From NCBI GenBank assembly GCA_019359675.1, contig JAHHGX010000075.1, forward strand, positions 1 through 64,000: a DNA stretch of 64,000 nucleotides, in the 5' to 3' direction. Below, piece after piece: positions 1-9,249 of this stretch. The notes beneath the pieces were generated by a model. That model was not told the origin of the DNA, ran no database searches, and saw nothing but the letters and a program-made list of their open reading frames with translations. The DNA is from Calothrix sp. FI2-JRJ7 (GTDB lineage Bacteria > Cyanobacteriota > Cyanobacteriia > Cyanobacteriales > Nostocaceae). The translations under genes and the position numbers were made by a program. Each line of letters begins with the position of its first letter. Positions within the stretch are counted from its first letter, which is position 1.

Positions 1-85
1 TCAGTTGTGAAACGCCGCAGCGGCTACGATAGTTGGAGAGTTGTCTCCTGCAACAATTGCTCGGTGCCAGGGCAATTATACAACC
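1..85. other. Unresolved left edge
   Basis: One plus-strand frame is open from base 1 to a stop at 103-105, so this may be the tail of a gene cut by the window edge, but the translation is not recognisable. The DNA also contains short self-complementary segments (GTTG/CAAC around 41-55 and AATTGC/GCAATT around 55-77), so the end of a structured RNA is an alternative. The terminator immediately downstream supports a transcription unit entering from the left. Confidence 0.3.
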
Positions 86-126
86 AAAAGCCTTCTCTTC
101 CATATTAGAGAAGGCTTTTGTTTTTG
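86..126 (+). terminator. Rho-independent terminator
   Basis: A perfect 12-bp stem (AAAAGCCTTCTC at 86-97 with GAGAAGGCTTTT at 108-119) has a 10-base loop and is followed by a T-rich tract on the plus strand. It would end a unit that starts left of the window. Confidence 0.75.
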
Positions 127-130
127 GTAG

Positions 131-191
131 GGTGCGTCACTGCATCGACAAATAAACAACGAAGCGAAAAGTCCAATAGCAGTGACGCACC
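131..191. repeat. GGTGCGT-type hairpin repeat
   Basis: Perfect 13-nt inverted arms GGTGCGTCACTGC (131-143) and GCAGTGACGCACC (179-191) surround a 35-base AT-rich loop. It belongs to a dispersed family also found at 25839-25898, 25930-25989, 37267-37325 and 44916-44976. Confidence 0.8.
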
Positions 192-194
192 ATT

Positions 195-234
195 GACAAA
201 TTTTTAAATTGACCATCGACAAATTTTTAAATTG
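195..234. repeat. Two 17-bp direct repeats
   Basis: The 17-mer beginning GACAAATTTTTAAATT occurs at 195-211 and again at 218-234. It lies just after the hairpin repeat, and no function can be assigned. Confidence 0.7.
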
Positions 235-632
235 TATAAATGGACGGGGCACTCTTAAAGCCCATCCCACAAGAGTTTACTTTGTGGCGCCCGCCTAATT
301 ATTTACAGAATGTAAACAGCACAAGGCGCCCATGCCACGTGTTAATTTGATTCTAAGCTTGAATGATCAATAATTTTTACATTAAGAGCTTCGGCGCCCA
401 ATTACTTAATTATTTCGAGACAAATAAAAAATATACTGTTGCCATATAGCAAATATTAGGTTAATAACAGCTCTTTACTAGTCCTAAAGAGAGATGATTT
501 ATGTAAAATTTGGCAACATAATGTTTTTCCTCATACAATCAAGGAATAAGTTAATGTCACATAAAAGACTAGCTTAGGTATAATTGTCAATTTGTAAACA
601 AACCAGGGTTAAAGGGCTGTAAGTAAACGCTG
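235..632. other. AT-rich intergenic stretch
   Basis: No convincing gene is present. The stretch holds three GGCGCC palindromes (286, 325 and 393). A TATAAT at 579-584 could be the -10 element of the gene starting at 633, although no good -35 box is visible. Confidence 0.5.
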
Positions 633-1568
633 ATGGTGATGGTAGACAGGATTAACGATATTTTCTGGCAAGCACAGCAAGGTAGTGTTGCTGCGATAAT
701 TCAACTATTAAATCAGAAGTTGAGTTCTTCGGGTGTCAGGACTAGAGCAATGTTTGCTGATGGTGTGCTACAACTGCTTTGTGAAGCACGTAGCGAAGAC
801 AAACTTGAAAAATCAACGTTGGTTGGTACGATTCGCCAAATACTCGAATCGATTGCACCACGAAACATTTATAGAATTAACATTAACACTCGCATTGTTC
901 GTGAGCAGCAATTACTTTGGCTAGAAGAAGTAAGTCGCAAAGAAGGAGACAATGAATTACTATGGTCAGAGGAATTCACATTAGAAAAGCCTAATGCTTT
1001 TCAACAGTTTATTAAAGACTTACAAGAACGAAAACCAGAGCCAGTAAAAATCAGCCTGCCCAAAACCCCACAATCGAGTTCCATAGTAATTGTTAAAAAA
1101 ACTAAACATAAAAATTCAGCTTGGGGATGGTTCTTCTTAGGCATCAGTATATGTACGCTGTTTGGAATAGCTGGTCTAGCTCTTTCTAGTCTGCTAGGTG
1201 ATAAAGTCAAATTACCAATGCTAGCATCCGATTCAAAACCTGTATTGCCAATAACTAAGACCGTAGAATCGCCTTTAATCAACGAATCTAAAAAACAATC
1301 TCAAGAAGCTCTTAACGAAAGCAACACTAAATTAACTGAAGACTATTTTGTTTCAGCCGTTAGGATTGCGAATGAAGCAACAACAAATGGTAAAAAAGCT
1401 CGTAATTCGACTCAATGGCTTGAAATAGCAGCTAGTTGGCAGCGTGCGTCAGATTTAATGGCTAAAGTGGCGCCTAGCCATAGTCGTTATAAAGAAGCGC
1501 AAATTCGGACTAAACTGTATCATCAGTATAGTGAGGCAGCACAAAAGGAAGCAGAAAAGAATAACTAG
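633..1568 (+). CDS. Unknown cyanobacterial single-pass membrane protein
   Basis: This is a 311-residue protein with no family that I can name. Residues 1-100 form a compact, probably helical N-terminal region. Residues 125-165 are basic and Ser/Lys-rich, followed by one clear membrane segment at about 164-188. After a linker, the last 80 residues form helices with the spacing 'YxxAxxx' that resembles the C-terminal helical repeats of the caspase-like protein at 19715-21760. A cytosolic N-terminus and extracytoplasmic C-terminus are inferred only. The first ATG (633) and the third codon (ATG at 639) are both possible starts and no strong ribosome-binding site separates them. It lies alone, between a repeat-rich region and a decayed antitoxin. 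Confidence 0.7.
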   Translation: MVMVDRINDIFWQAQQGSVAAIIQLLNQKLSSSGVRTRAMFADGVLQLLCEARSEDKLEKSTLVGTIRQILESIAPRNIYRININTRIVREQQLLWLEEVSRKEGDNELLWSEEFTLEKPNAFQQFIKDLQERKPEPVKISLPKTPQSSSIVIVKKTKHKNSAWGWFFLGISICTLFGIAGLALSSLLGDKVKLPMLASDSKPVLPITKTVESPLINESKKQSQEALNESNTKLTEDYFVSAVRIANEATTNGKKARNSTQWLEIAASWQRASDLMAKVAPSHSRYKEAQIRTKLYHQYSEAAQKEAEKNN

Positions 1569-1687
1569 TAAATAGTAACTAAATACAAAAAACTCAAAAA
1601 TACAGCTTCATCATTTATGAACTTAAAATCCCAAGTTCGGATGATTCAATTTGAGTTCGGCAACGAATATATTTACATATATCTTAT

Positions 1688-1997
1688 TTATTTCTTTATT
1701 ATGGCGCCAACATTTTGGGGTTTTACTTGATTTAATATTGTTGATGAATCGACTGGCAGATTGTACTTACGACGTTGTTCTGTGGCAAAGTCATCAAAAG
1801 AACGATACCGTCCGTCCAGTCTCAAAATCATCTAACCCACGTTGAATACCTTCTATAGCTTCTTGCAAGTCTTCTTTGACTCCCAAAGCAACAGCTACCA
1901 GTTCAGCAGCAACTACATTTACATCTTGCCCACGTTGTGCAGCTTGTTCACGTAACCGTGCCTCGACTTCTAGACTCAGAGAAATAACAATTGTCAT
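1688..1997 (-). pseudogene. Frameshifted ribbon-helix-helix-type antitoxin
   Basis: Reading from the ATG at 1997 (good ribosome-binding site AAGGAAG) gives 67 residues starting MTIVISLSLEVEARLREQ, typical of small cyanobacterial antitoxins of the ParD/CopG type. It stops at 1794 in an unlike tail (TVSFF). Shifting frame at a tandem CCGT-CCGT (1808-1815) restores a family-like tail, YRSFDDFATEQRRKYNLPVD, running to a stop at 1688. A 4-base duplication therefore appears to have broken the gene. No partner toxin is visible downstream, so this is either a decayed orphan antitoxin or a sequencing error. The restored length is about 102 residues. Confidence 0.7.
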
Positions 1998-2356
1998 TTG
2001 CTTCCTTTAGCATCAGCCTTTACACAGGATTATAACAGTATTTTATGTTGTTTAATGGCGCCTTAAGTACTGAAATATGCTTATGGACAAACATTGTTAA
2101 ATCATTGATATTTGAAGTAATTTTAACCATTTGATTAGATATATGGCTCATATATTATGAAGATATTTTTTACTACTTCAAATAGTAAAGGGCAATTTTA
2201 GTGAGTAATATATAAATTTTTATCTGTTACTCCATTAATTTATTAGAGCAGTTAGGACTATAGCTAATAACCTTACGTACTTACCGAAAAAATATTCTTT
2301 AACTCAATTTATCAACGCTGTTTTTTAAGTACTAATACTTATAATTGATTTTTTTC

Positions 2357-2387
2357 TAGAGACGCGAGTTTATTTGTCGCGTCTCTA
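2357..2387. repeat. TAGAGACGCGA palindrome
   Basis: Arms TAGAGACGCGA (2357-2367) and TCGCGTCTCTA (2377-2387) flank a 9-base loop. It is a member of the GTAGAGACG palindrome family also seen at 19632, 22756, 24051 and 33623. Confidence 0.75.
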
Positions 2388-2407
2388 CAAACTTTACTAA
2401 TCTAACT

Positions 2408-2548
2408 TACAGCAGATTGCGAGTAAATGAGGTACACCAATATTTGTCGTATAAATAGGTAAAATAGAAACTCTACCTAATTTGATTAATTACTAACATT
2501 TTAGACATTTTTCAATTACTGTACCTCACCAACCTGCAATCTGCTGTA
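2408..2548. repeat. MITE-like element with about 30-bp inverted ends
   Basis: The two ends (2408-2437 and 2519-2548) are imperfect inverted repeats sharing TACAGCAGATTGC and GAGGTACA. They bound about 80 bp of AT-rich DNA without coding capacity. The element ends one base before the nadA stop codon. This architecture is expected of a non-autonomous miniature inverted-repeat element, but no target duplication was identified. Confidence 0.6.
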
Positions 2549-2549
2549 T

Positions 2550-3524
2550 CTAAGCACTCATTTCTAACATTCGTTGAATAGGGCGCCAAGCCTTAACCCG
2601 TATTTCCTCGTCCATAGTAATTTCCGGCGCCTGATTCTTCATCGCCAAATACAGTTTTTCCAGTGTATTTAACCGCATAAACGGACACTCATTGCAGTTA
2701 CAGTTATTCTCAGGTGGCGCCGGAATGAAAGCTTTGTGCGGTGCCGCTTTTTGCATTTGGTGGATAATACCTGGCTCGGTGGCAACAATAAATTCTTGTG
2801 AAGAACTTTCTTGACAATATTTAAGTAACGCCGCAGTTGAACCAATATAATTTGCGTGACGTAATACTGGTTCCTCACATTCGGGGTGAGCTATTATCTC
2901 ACTTTCTGGATGTGTAATTCTTAACTGTACTATTTTCTTCTCTGAGAAAGTTTCGTGTACAATACAACTTCCCTGCCACAGTACCATATCACGCCCTGTT
3001 TGCTGCATTACATAGCGCCCTAAGTTACGGTCGGGAGCAAATATTATTGGCTGGTCTGGCGGTATTTGCTGAACTATCTTGACAGCATTAGAACTAGTAC
3101 AAATGATGTCGCTCATTGCCTTAATTTCGGCAGAGCAGTTTATATAAGAAATTACTAAATGCCCTGGATGCGCTTGCTTGAATGCGGCAAACTCAGATGG
3201 TGGACATGTATCAGCAAGCGAACACCCAGCATCTAAATCTGGTAACAGTACTAATTTATTAGGATTCAGAATTTTTGCAGTCTCCGCCATAAAATGGACA
3301 CCAGCAAACACTATCACTGAAGCATCCGTTTGTGCAGCAGCAGAAGCTAGTTGCAGTGAGTCACCAATATAATCAGCAACATCCTGAATATCAGGCTCTT
3401 GATAATAATGCGCCAAAACCACAGCATTAAGTGATTTCTTCAAACTCTCAATTGCCGCAAATAAATCTAACGGTAATGCACCCGGTTGGGTTTTTTCAGA
3501 TACGCTTCGTACAGTTGTAAACAC
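2550..3524 (-). CDS. nadA: Quinolinate synthase NadA
   Basis: NadA condenses iminoaspartate with dihydroxyacetone phosphate to quinolinate in de novo NAD synthesis, using an oxygen-sensitive [4Fe-4S] cluster. The 324-residue length is normal for the long form. Family signatures are [10 protein letters not shown] near residue 33, GDSLQLA near 54, and the three cluster cysteines: C101 (AGCSLADTC), C187 (GSCIVHE) and C280 in the CNCNECPFM motif. No nadB or nadC is adjacent. A MITE-like repeat abuts the stop codon and probably forms the 3' end of the transcript. The start is the ATG at 3524. Identification is firm. Confidence 0.97.
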   Translation of the reverse strand: MFTTVRSVSEKTQPGALPLDLFAAIESLKKSLNAVVLAHYYQEPDIQDVADYIGDSLQLASAAAQTDASVIVFAGVHFMAETAKILNPNKLVLLPDLDAGCSLADTCPPSEFAAFKQAHPGHLVISYINCSAEIKAMSDIICTSSNAVKIVQQIPPDQPIIFAPDRNLGRYVMQQTGRDMVLWQGSCIVHETFSEKKIVQLRITHPESEIIAHPECEEPVLRHANYIGSTAALLKYCQESSSQEFIVATEPGIIHQMQKAAPHKAFIPAPPENNCNCNECPFMRLNTLEKLYLAMKNQAPEITMDEEIRVKAWRPIQRMLEMSA

Positions 3525-3771
3525 AGTATGGTGTTACCTAATTTTTCTTTTGGTCTGAATTCTTGCTTTGACACAAAAAATCTCTTCTTCCTGTGTTTAA
3601 CAAGAAAATTATAAGATTTATTAGTGTTGGCAAGATAGGTATTTGTTCTTTAATTAATTATAGTACTTTTTACCAAAAATACACATCGGGTAATCCACCT
3701 TCCTTAAGATTGTGTCAAAATAGAATTATGTTGCCTATGCTAAAGACATAAGGCAAGACATAAACTCGAAG

Positions 3772-4674
3772 ATGATAAAAATTGCTGTAGTTGGAGATGT
3801 CCACGACCAGTGGGAAGAGGAAGATAGAATAGCGCTTCATACGCTAGGAGTGGATTTAGTACTGTTTGTTGGGGATTTTGGCAACGAATCTGTGGATGTA
3901 GTCCGCTTGGTTGCATCTCTTGACATCCCCAAAGCTGTAGTAATGGGCAACCACGATGCCTGGTATTCTGCTACCGAATGGGGACGCAAAAAGTGCCCTT
4001 ATGACCGTACTCAAGAAGATTGGGTGCAGGAACAACTCGATTTATTAGGTGACACCCATGTTGGTTACGGAAAACTCGATTTTGATGATTTTAATTTTAC
4101 TGTAGTCGGTGGGCGCCCATTTAGTTGGGGTGGGCCTGATATGAAGTTCGCTGATATCTGCAAGCAGCGTTATAACGTTACAACTTTAGAAGAATCGGCA
4201 GCCCAAATTTTCGAGTCTGTCAAAAACGCAGCTTATGACACAATTCTTTTTCTTGGACATAACGGCCCATCAGGTTTAGGAGATAGACCAGAAGACCCAT
4301 GTGGCAAAGATTGGCACCCAATTGGTGGTGATTTTGGCGACCCAGATTTTGCTGAAGTCATATCCCAAGCAATTACAGCAGGTAAAAAAATACCTCTAGT
4401 TACTTTTGGGCACATGCACCACTCGTTACGACACACCAAAAGAGTAATTCGCAAGCGCGTTTTTAGAAGCCCAGAAGGGATAATTTATTTAAATGCGGCT
4501 GCTGTTCCCCGTATTATCAACACAAATACAGGAATACAGCGTAACTTCTCGATACTTCATATAAACGATGGGGTTGTTACTCAAACCTCATCCGTATGGG
4601 TTGGAGAAGACTTCAGCATTGCCTCTGAAGAAATTTTGTATGAACAAACCAATCAAGTAGTGCAAACTGTTTAA
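3772..4674 (+). CDS. Metallophosphoesterase, TIGR04168-like
   Basis: This 300-residue calcineurin-like phosphoesterase shows the full set of metal-binding motifs: GDVHD (8-12), GDFGNE (34-39), GNHDAW (59-64), GHNGPSG (162-168) and GHMHH (213-217). Such proteins bind two divalent metals and hydrolyse phosphomono- or diesters; the substrate is unknown. The length and motif wording match a family conserved in cyanobacteria and plastid-bearing plants (TIGR04168). It is monocistronic, between nadA (divergent) and a tRNA-Ser gene. The start ATG at 3772 has no strong Shine-Dalgarno sequence. Nothing suggests loss of activity. Confidence 0.9.
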   Translation: MIKIAVVGDVHDQWEEEDRIALHTLGVDLVLFVGDFGNESVDVVRLVASLDIPKAVVMGNHDAWYSATEWGRKKCPYDRTQEDWVQEQLDLLGDTHVGYGKLDFDDFNFTVVGGRPFSWGGPDMKFADICKQRYNVTTLEESAAQIFESVKNAAYDTILFLGHNGPSGLGDRPEDPCGKDWHPIGGDFGDPDFAEVISQAITAGKKIPLVTFGHMHHSLRHTKRVIRKRVFRSPEGIIYLNAAAVPRIINTNTGIQRNFSILHINDGVVTQTSSVWVGEDFSIASEEILYEQTNQVVQTV

Positions 4675-4748
4675 AGTTATGATATATTGTTTTCTTGGTC
4701 AGTGAATTAATCACTGGCGGCTGACAGCTTAGGGCTGACAGCTTTATT

Positions 4749-4834
4749 GGAGAGGTGGCAGAGTGGTCGATTGCGCTCGACTTGAAATCGAGTGATGCGA
4801 AAGTATCCGTGAGTTCGAATCTCACCCTCTCCGT
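4749..4834 (+). tRNA. tRNA-Ser (UGA)
   Basis: The acceptor stem GGAGAGG (4749-4755) pairs with CCTCTCC (4827-4833), with discriminator G at 4834 and no encoded CCA. The anticodon loop CTTGAAA sits between CTCGA and TCGAG, giving anticodon TGA. A long variable arm and the T-loop TTCGAAT are present, as expected for a class II serine tRNA. Confidence 0.97.
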
Positions 4835-5425
4835 ATTTTTGATGTGTACACAAATAAATGTATATTAAGCATTTCGGTAACATAGAATGCTTGATGACAT
4901 CTGTATCTAAAAAAACAAAATTAATATTTTCCGCAAAAAATAGCGACAGTTGGGAAGCAACTGAGTTAAGCTAGAAAAATCTTAATTTAGGACGGACTGC
5001 AACCGCCCTGGATAGCAAAGGAACGCTGCTGAGTGTAGGTTAGCATGATACTTTCAGAAGATGCCTCCGCATAATTTCTGAAGTATCTTGCCCAGATATG
5101 AAATTATTTTAAAATCCTAGAAACCCGGTTTTTTGTTGAAATATTGTAATAAAAATAATGATTTTGCGTAAAAACCGGGTTTCTTTGAGTCAGTCCATAA
5201 TTATTAAGTGATTATGTTTATATAATTAATAAGTATAAATTATACATTAGTAAAATATTCTCTAACCATAAGCAATTTCAAAAATGCTGAGTTAGACTAA
5301 GAAAAACTGCAAGGGGCGGATTTTAACAGCCTCGAAACGCAGAGGAACGCTAAAGGTGTAAAAATAATACATCAAAGTAATACACTCAAATTACGAGGGA
5401 TAGGCTTTTGCCTATCCTTTGCTGC
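4835..5425. other. Intergenic region with inverted repeats
   Basis: No gene is seen. An inverted repeat pairs AGAAACCCGGTTTTT (about 5119-5133) with AAAAACCGGGTTTCT (5170-5184), a type common in cyanobacterial intergenic DNA. A perfect 8-bp hairpin, GGATAGGC-TTTT-GCCTATCC (5398-5417), lies just after the S1-protein stop and may end that minus-strand transcript. Confidence 0.6.
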
Positions 5426-6325
5426 TTATTCGATGCCTTTGTTTTTCACTTTTTGTGCGCGCGCTTCAGCAGAAGCCATAACTTCCTCCATGTTTTCGAG
5501 GATTTCACCTGGTGAATTCTCTAAAACTCTTGTAGAAAGTGCGATACGACCTTTCGGTTCGTCAATGTCAATTATTACAGCTTTAATGTGCTGACCAATT
5601 TGAAAGACTTTTTCGAGGTTATCGATAAACTTTTGAGTGACTTGCTTGATGTGAAGTAAGGCGCCAACTCCATCTAACTCTACAAATACACCAAAGGGTT
5701 TTATACCAGTTATTTTCCCTTCAACAAGTTGACCTATTGAGAGTGTACTAAAGCTGGCAGAGCGAGTTACTAAGCGTTGCGATAGTATCAAGCGTTTATT
5801 GGCTTCTTCTACTTCTAAAAATCCTACAGTTAAAGTTCGCCCTTTGAGTGCCTCTAAATTATCGCGTTCAAGTAAGTGTGAACGTGGTATAAATCCCCGT
5901 ACACCTAGCACATCGATGTTAACACCACCTTTATTGATGCCAACAACTCGCGCTTCTACACTTTGGTTGTTTTCTTTCATTACCACAAGTCGTTCCCAAA
6001 TATGGCGAATTTCTAACTGGCGCCGAGAAAGAGTAACTTGTCCTTCTGCATCCTGTTCGCGAATAATAATGAAGTCTAATCTTTCATCTAGTGGTAACAC
6101 CTCTGACAAATTAGTAACAGTTCTCAAAGAAGCTTCATCGCGAGGCAAAAACGCACTTGCTTTTCCGCCAATATCTACATAGGCGCCATCATGGTCGATT
6201 TGGAAAACTTTACCATTTACCAGTTGCCCTTTTTGAAACTGGTAGTCGTGGCTTTCGAGTGCCTTCGCAAAATCATCCATTGTGAATGACGAATCAGCTT
6301 TTTGAGATTTAGTTTCAGAATTCAT
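5426..6325 (-). CDS. S1-domain RNA-binding protein (ribosomal S1-like)
   Basis: The 299-residue protein carries three S1 OB-fold repeats: about 31-100 (GQLVNGKVFQIDHDGAYVDI), 118-187 (VEARVVGINKGGVNIDV) and 198-268 (GQLVEGKITGIKPFGVFVEL). The last is the best-preserved RNA-binding copy. Cyanobacteria encode two short S1 proteins of this kind; this one resembles the second (Rps1b/Nbp1-type) more than the main Rps1A. It may assist mRNA binding on the small subunit or act as a free RNA-binding protein. It is monocistronic, about 50 bp from the upstream hydrolase gene on the same strand. Confidence 0.88.
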   Translation of the reverse strand: MNSETKSQKADSSFTMDDFAKALESHDYQFQKGQLVNGKVFQIDHDGAYVDIGGKASAFLPRDEASLRTVTNLSEVLPLDERLDFIIIREQDAEGQVTLSRRQLEIRHIWERLVVMKENNQSVEARVVGINKGGVNIDVLGVRGFIPRSHLLERDNLEALKGRTLTVGFLEVEEANKRLILSQRLVTRSASFSTLSIGQLVEGKITGIKPFGVFVELDGVGALLHIKQVTQKFIDNLEKVFQIGQHIKAVIIDIDEPKGRIALSTRVLENSPGEILENMEEVMASAEARAQKVKNKGIE

Positions 6326-6373
6326 GACTTTATCAAAAAATAAATATTTAGTTATTGAGAGTTAAGTTACCCA

Positions 6374-7150
6374 TTAACTAAGTTGTTGTGCAAACAATTG
6401 TTTGACTTTTTCCCAAGCATCGTTTGCTGCTACTGGATTATAGCTTTTGCGATGGTCGCAAAAAAATCCGTGGTCAGCTCCATCGTAGCGAAAGACACGT
6501 GATGGTATTCTATATTTTTCTAACGAAGCCTCTATAAGATCAACTTGGTCAGATGGAATACTCGCATCTTCGTTGCCAAAAAACGCATATAATGTACCTT
6601 TTATCTCACTAGTACGTGAGAGAGTAGTATCACCCCCACCGGGTGTGGTGGTAGTAATTCTTGCACCGTAAAATGAAGCAGTAGCTTTAATATCCGGTAG
6701 TGTTGCCGCCAAATATGCTACATGTCCACCAAAGCAAAATCCGATACAGCCGAAACCCTCCTTTTTAACATTGGGTAGCGTCTTTAGGTAGTTTATCGCC
6801 GCTTGGATATCACTCAAGAGTTCGCTCTTATCTGTTTGTCCCCAAGCATAATGACGACCAACTTCTACATCTTCGCTTGTGTAGCCAGATTCATATCCGG
6901 GTGCAAGACGTTCAAATAATGCGGGTGCAATAGCAATATAACCTTCGCGTGCGATTCTTTCAGTACAAGACCGGATGTGCGCGTTGACACCAAAGATTTC
7001 CTGTAGTACCACTATACCTGGGTAAATACCTGGTTTACTTGGGTATGCTAAGTAGGCTGATATTGGTAGTTCTGTGTCTGAGGTAATACCATTGATTTGT
7101 TTGCCTTGCGAAACTTTAATGCTTAAGGTATCGATTGCGCTCTCTGTCAT
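6374..7150 (-). CDS. Dienelactone hydrolase family protein
   Basis: This is a 258-residue alpha/beta hydrolase. The nucleophile motif GFCFGGH carries the characteristic cysteine, LQEIFGVN the early glutamate, and DGADHGFFCD the catalytic histidine. The Asp of the triad probably lies in GNEDASIP. Dienelactone hydrolases open lactone rings in aromatic degradation, but cyanobacterial members lack the rest of that pathway, so the real substrate is unknown. The start ATG at 7150 faces the GntR-type regulator gene across about 150 bp. That arrangement makes regulation by the neighbour possible but unproven. Confidence 0.9.
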   Translation of the reverse strand: MTESAIDTLSIKVSQGKQINGITSDTELPISAYLAYPSKPGIYPGIVVLQEIFGVNAHIRSCTERIAREGYIAIAPALFERLAPGYESGYTSEDVEVGRHYAWGQTDKSELLSDIQAAINYLKTLPNVKKEGFGCIGFCFGGHVAYLAATLPDIKATASFYGARITTTTPGGGDTTLSRTSEIKGTLYAFFGNEDASIPSDQVDLIEASLEKYRIPSRVFRYDGADHGFFCDHRKSYNPVAANDAWEKVKQLFAQQLS

Positions 7151-7304
7151 AATAGTTTTTACTAGTAGCGTGTGCTTATTACATGCATCTTTATGCTAGT
7201 AATCCGGGGTTATCTCCAATTAATGTATAAATCAATGTATAAATCAATTATTTAACAAGTAGTACATGCATCTGGTCGCATAGCGCTACCAGTCCCAGGA
7301 GCAT

Positions 7305-8297
7305 ATGGTAATGATTCAATTCCGCATTCAACCCGATAGTGATATTCCTGCTAGTAACCAGCTGTTTAATCAAATTCGATTTGCGATTGCTTCTCGACAG
7401 TATCCACCTGGTTACAAGTTGCCAAGCACCCGCGCTCTTGCTATGCAGACTGGTTTGCACCGCAATACAATTAGTAAAGTATACCGCCAGCTTGAAGAAG
7501 ACGGTTTTGTTGAGAGTCTTGCTGGTTCAGGAATTTATGTGCGCGCTCAAGGACACGAAGGAGGAAGCAGACTACGGTCTCCAATTCTTGAGCAGTACCC
7601 CCAAGCTTACAAAGTTGTTCAACAAGCACTTGATGATTTACTTACCCAAGGTTGTACTCTTTCTCAAGCACGTGAGATATTTTTAGCTGAAATCGATTGG
7701 AGGTTACGCTGTAGTGCCCGTGTATTGGTAGCAGTACCCAGGCAAGATATTGGCGCCGGTGAATTAATGGCAGGAGAATTAGAACAAGCGTTAAAGATTC
7801 CTGTACAGCTAGTAGCGACCGAAGAATTAGCATCGGTACTTGAACAAACTTCGAGTGCGACAGTCGTCACTAGTCGTTATTTTATTGCCGATGTTGAATC
7901 TATAGCTGCTCCTAAATCTGTACGTGTTATTCCACTTGATATTCATGACTATGCTAAGGAACTTAATATTGTCAGAAGTTTACCTACAGATAGCTGTATT
8001 GGTATTGTGAGTGTAAGTTCGGGAATTTTACGCGCTACCGAAGTAATTATTCACGGTATTCGAGGTGATGAACTTTTGGTAATGACCTCGCAGCCAAAAG
8101 ATACATATAAATTACACGCAATAGTCAAGCGCGCGCATTTAATTTTCTGTAGCGACGAGGCAAGTTCTACAGCAGTACAAGCTTCTGTACAAGTAGTTGT
8201 GGATGATATTATTCGTCCGCCTAAAATTGTTCGTAGCGATAATTACATAGGAGAAAAATCAATAAACTTACTGCGACGAGAACTAGGTTTAGGCTAA
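7305..8297 (+). CDS. GntR-type winged-helix regulator
   Basis: The N-terminal 75 residues are a GntR winged helix: a family-typical IPASNQLFNQIRFAIASRQ, then PGYKLPSTRALA, the recognition helix LHRNTISKVYRQLEEDGFVE and the wing GSGIYV. Residues 85-330 form a second domain specific to cyanobacterial homologues. It resembles neither the FadR/HutC effector domains nor an aminotransferase fold, so the ligand is unknown. It is divergent from the dienelactone hydrolase gene, a common layout for a regulator and its target. The start could be ATG 7305 or ATG 7311. Confidence 0.88.
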   Translation: MVMIQFRIQPDSDIPASNQLFNQIRFAIASRQYPPGYKLPSTRALAMQTGLHRNTISKVYRQLEEDGFVESLAGSGIYVRAQGHEGGSRLRSPILEQYPQAYKVVQQALDDLLTQGCTLSQAREIFLAEIDWRLRCSARVLVAVPRQDIGAGELMAGELEQALKIPVQLVATEELASVLEQTSSATVVTSRYFIADVESIAAPKSVRVIPLDIHDYAKELNIVRSLPTDSCIGIVSVSSGILRATEVIIHGIRGDELLVMTSQPKDTYKLHAIVKRAHLIFCSDEASSTAVQASVQVVVDDIIRPPKIVRSDNYIGEKSINLLRRELGLG

Positions 8298-8349
8298 GAC
8301 AAGCAGAATAAATTAATTAGGACAAGCAGTTAGCTATCCTACAAGAGAA

Positions 8350-9240
8350 TTAATTTAAGAATTCTTGCACTACTTTCAAATAAGTTTCTGCGTCTTCTAA
8401 CATTGGAAAGTGGGCTGTGTCTTTCATAACTACAACCTTAACTTTGTTAGAAAATGTTGCTGCTTTGCGTCCTAAATCAGCAGGTATAATCTGGTCATAT
8501 TCTCCTGAAATAAGTAACGTTGAAACAGTTAGTTTCTCAAATTCTCCTGGCATTACTTCGGCTTGATATTTACTTACAGAAGTAAATATTGTTCCGAGTG
8601 CTGCTTCATAATCTGCTACTAAAAAATCTTCTAAAAACGCTTGACGTTCGGATGCGGGAATTGGACGACGTAAAAAGCGTGCCATGAAAATTTGGTCAAC
8701 AAATGGTATTTTACTCAACCATTTGGGTCTAAATTTGACTACGTAGCCACCAAATTTATGAAATGCTGTAAAGGCTTTTTCGTCGTACTCGAATACACCA
8801 CTACATGTTAAAATAGCTTTTTCTACTCGTTGCGGGTAACGGTTGAGAAATAATGTCGCTATTGAGGCGCCCATTGAGTGAGCGTTAATGTAAACTTTTG
8901 GGAGTTGGAGTTTATCTAATAATCCTGCAAAATCCTCAGCGTATTCTTCAAGCTCATAATTTAATTCTTGAATTGCTTTCGTTTCTTCTTGTATCGATTG
9001 CGAGTCAGCTATAGCTTCACTAGCTTCTATGGTGCTGGGTTTACCCTTGGAACGTCCAAACCCACGCATATCATAAAGTAAGCAATCAAAATTAAGAGAC
9101 AAAGCTTGGGCAGTAGTTTGCCAATAACGAGCTGAACCTGCCCAACCATGAATAAACACCATCACAGGTTTTTGTGTCTCTGATGGTTGTTTTATCCATT
9201 CATAGTAATGTTCAACGCCACGTACATTAATGTAGGACAT
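8350..9240 (-). CDS. Alpha/beta hydrolase
   Basis: This 296-residue hydrolase has the oxyanion motif HGWAGSARYW near residue 31, the nucleophile elbow NAHSMGAS (Ser near 123), the acid in GEYDQIIP and the catalytic His in DTAHFPMLE near the end. The cap region spans about 150-220. An extra acidic segment at about 78-105 precedes the nucleophile domain. It is probably a soluble esterase or lipase of unknown substrate. Its 3' end lies about 50 bp from the convergent GntR-type gene. Confidence 0.88.
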   Translation of the reverse strand: MSYINVRGVEHYYEWIKQPSETQKPVMVFIHGWAGSARYWQTTAQALSLNFDCLLYDMRGFGRSKGKPSTIEASEAIADSQSIQEETKAIQELNYELEEYAEDFAGLLDKLQLPKVYINAHSMGASIATLFLNRYPQRVEKAILTCSGVFEYDEKAFTAFHKFGGYVVKFRPKWLSKIPFVDQIFMARFLRRPIPASERQAFLEDFLVADYEAALGTIFTSVSKYQAEVMPGEFEKLTVSTLLISGEYDQIIPADLGRKAATFSNKVKVVVMKDTAHFPMLEDAETYLKVVQEFLN

Positions 9241-9249
9241 GATAAAAGT

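Noticed and set aside
76-270. 64-codon minus-strand ORF at the left edge
   Set aside because: It is encoded largely by the terminator stem and the GGTGCGT hairpin, with no ribosome-binding site or recognisable protein.
1651-1845. 64-codon plus-strand ORF overlapping the broken antitoxin
   Set aside because: The antisense strand carries the recognisable antitoxin and its out-of-frame tail. This frame has no ribosome-binding site or family similarity.
5799-6182. 127-codon ORF opposite the S1-domain gene
   Set aside because: Shadow of the S1 gene, which has complete domains in the other frame.
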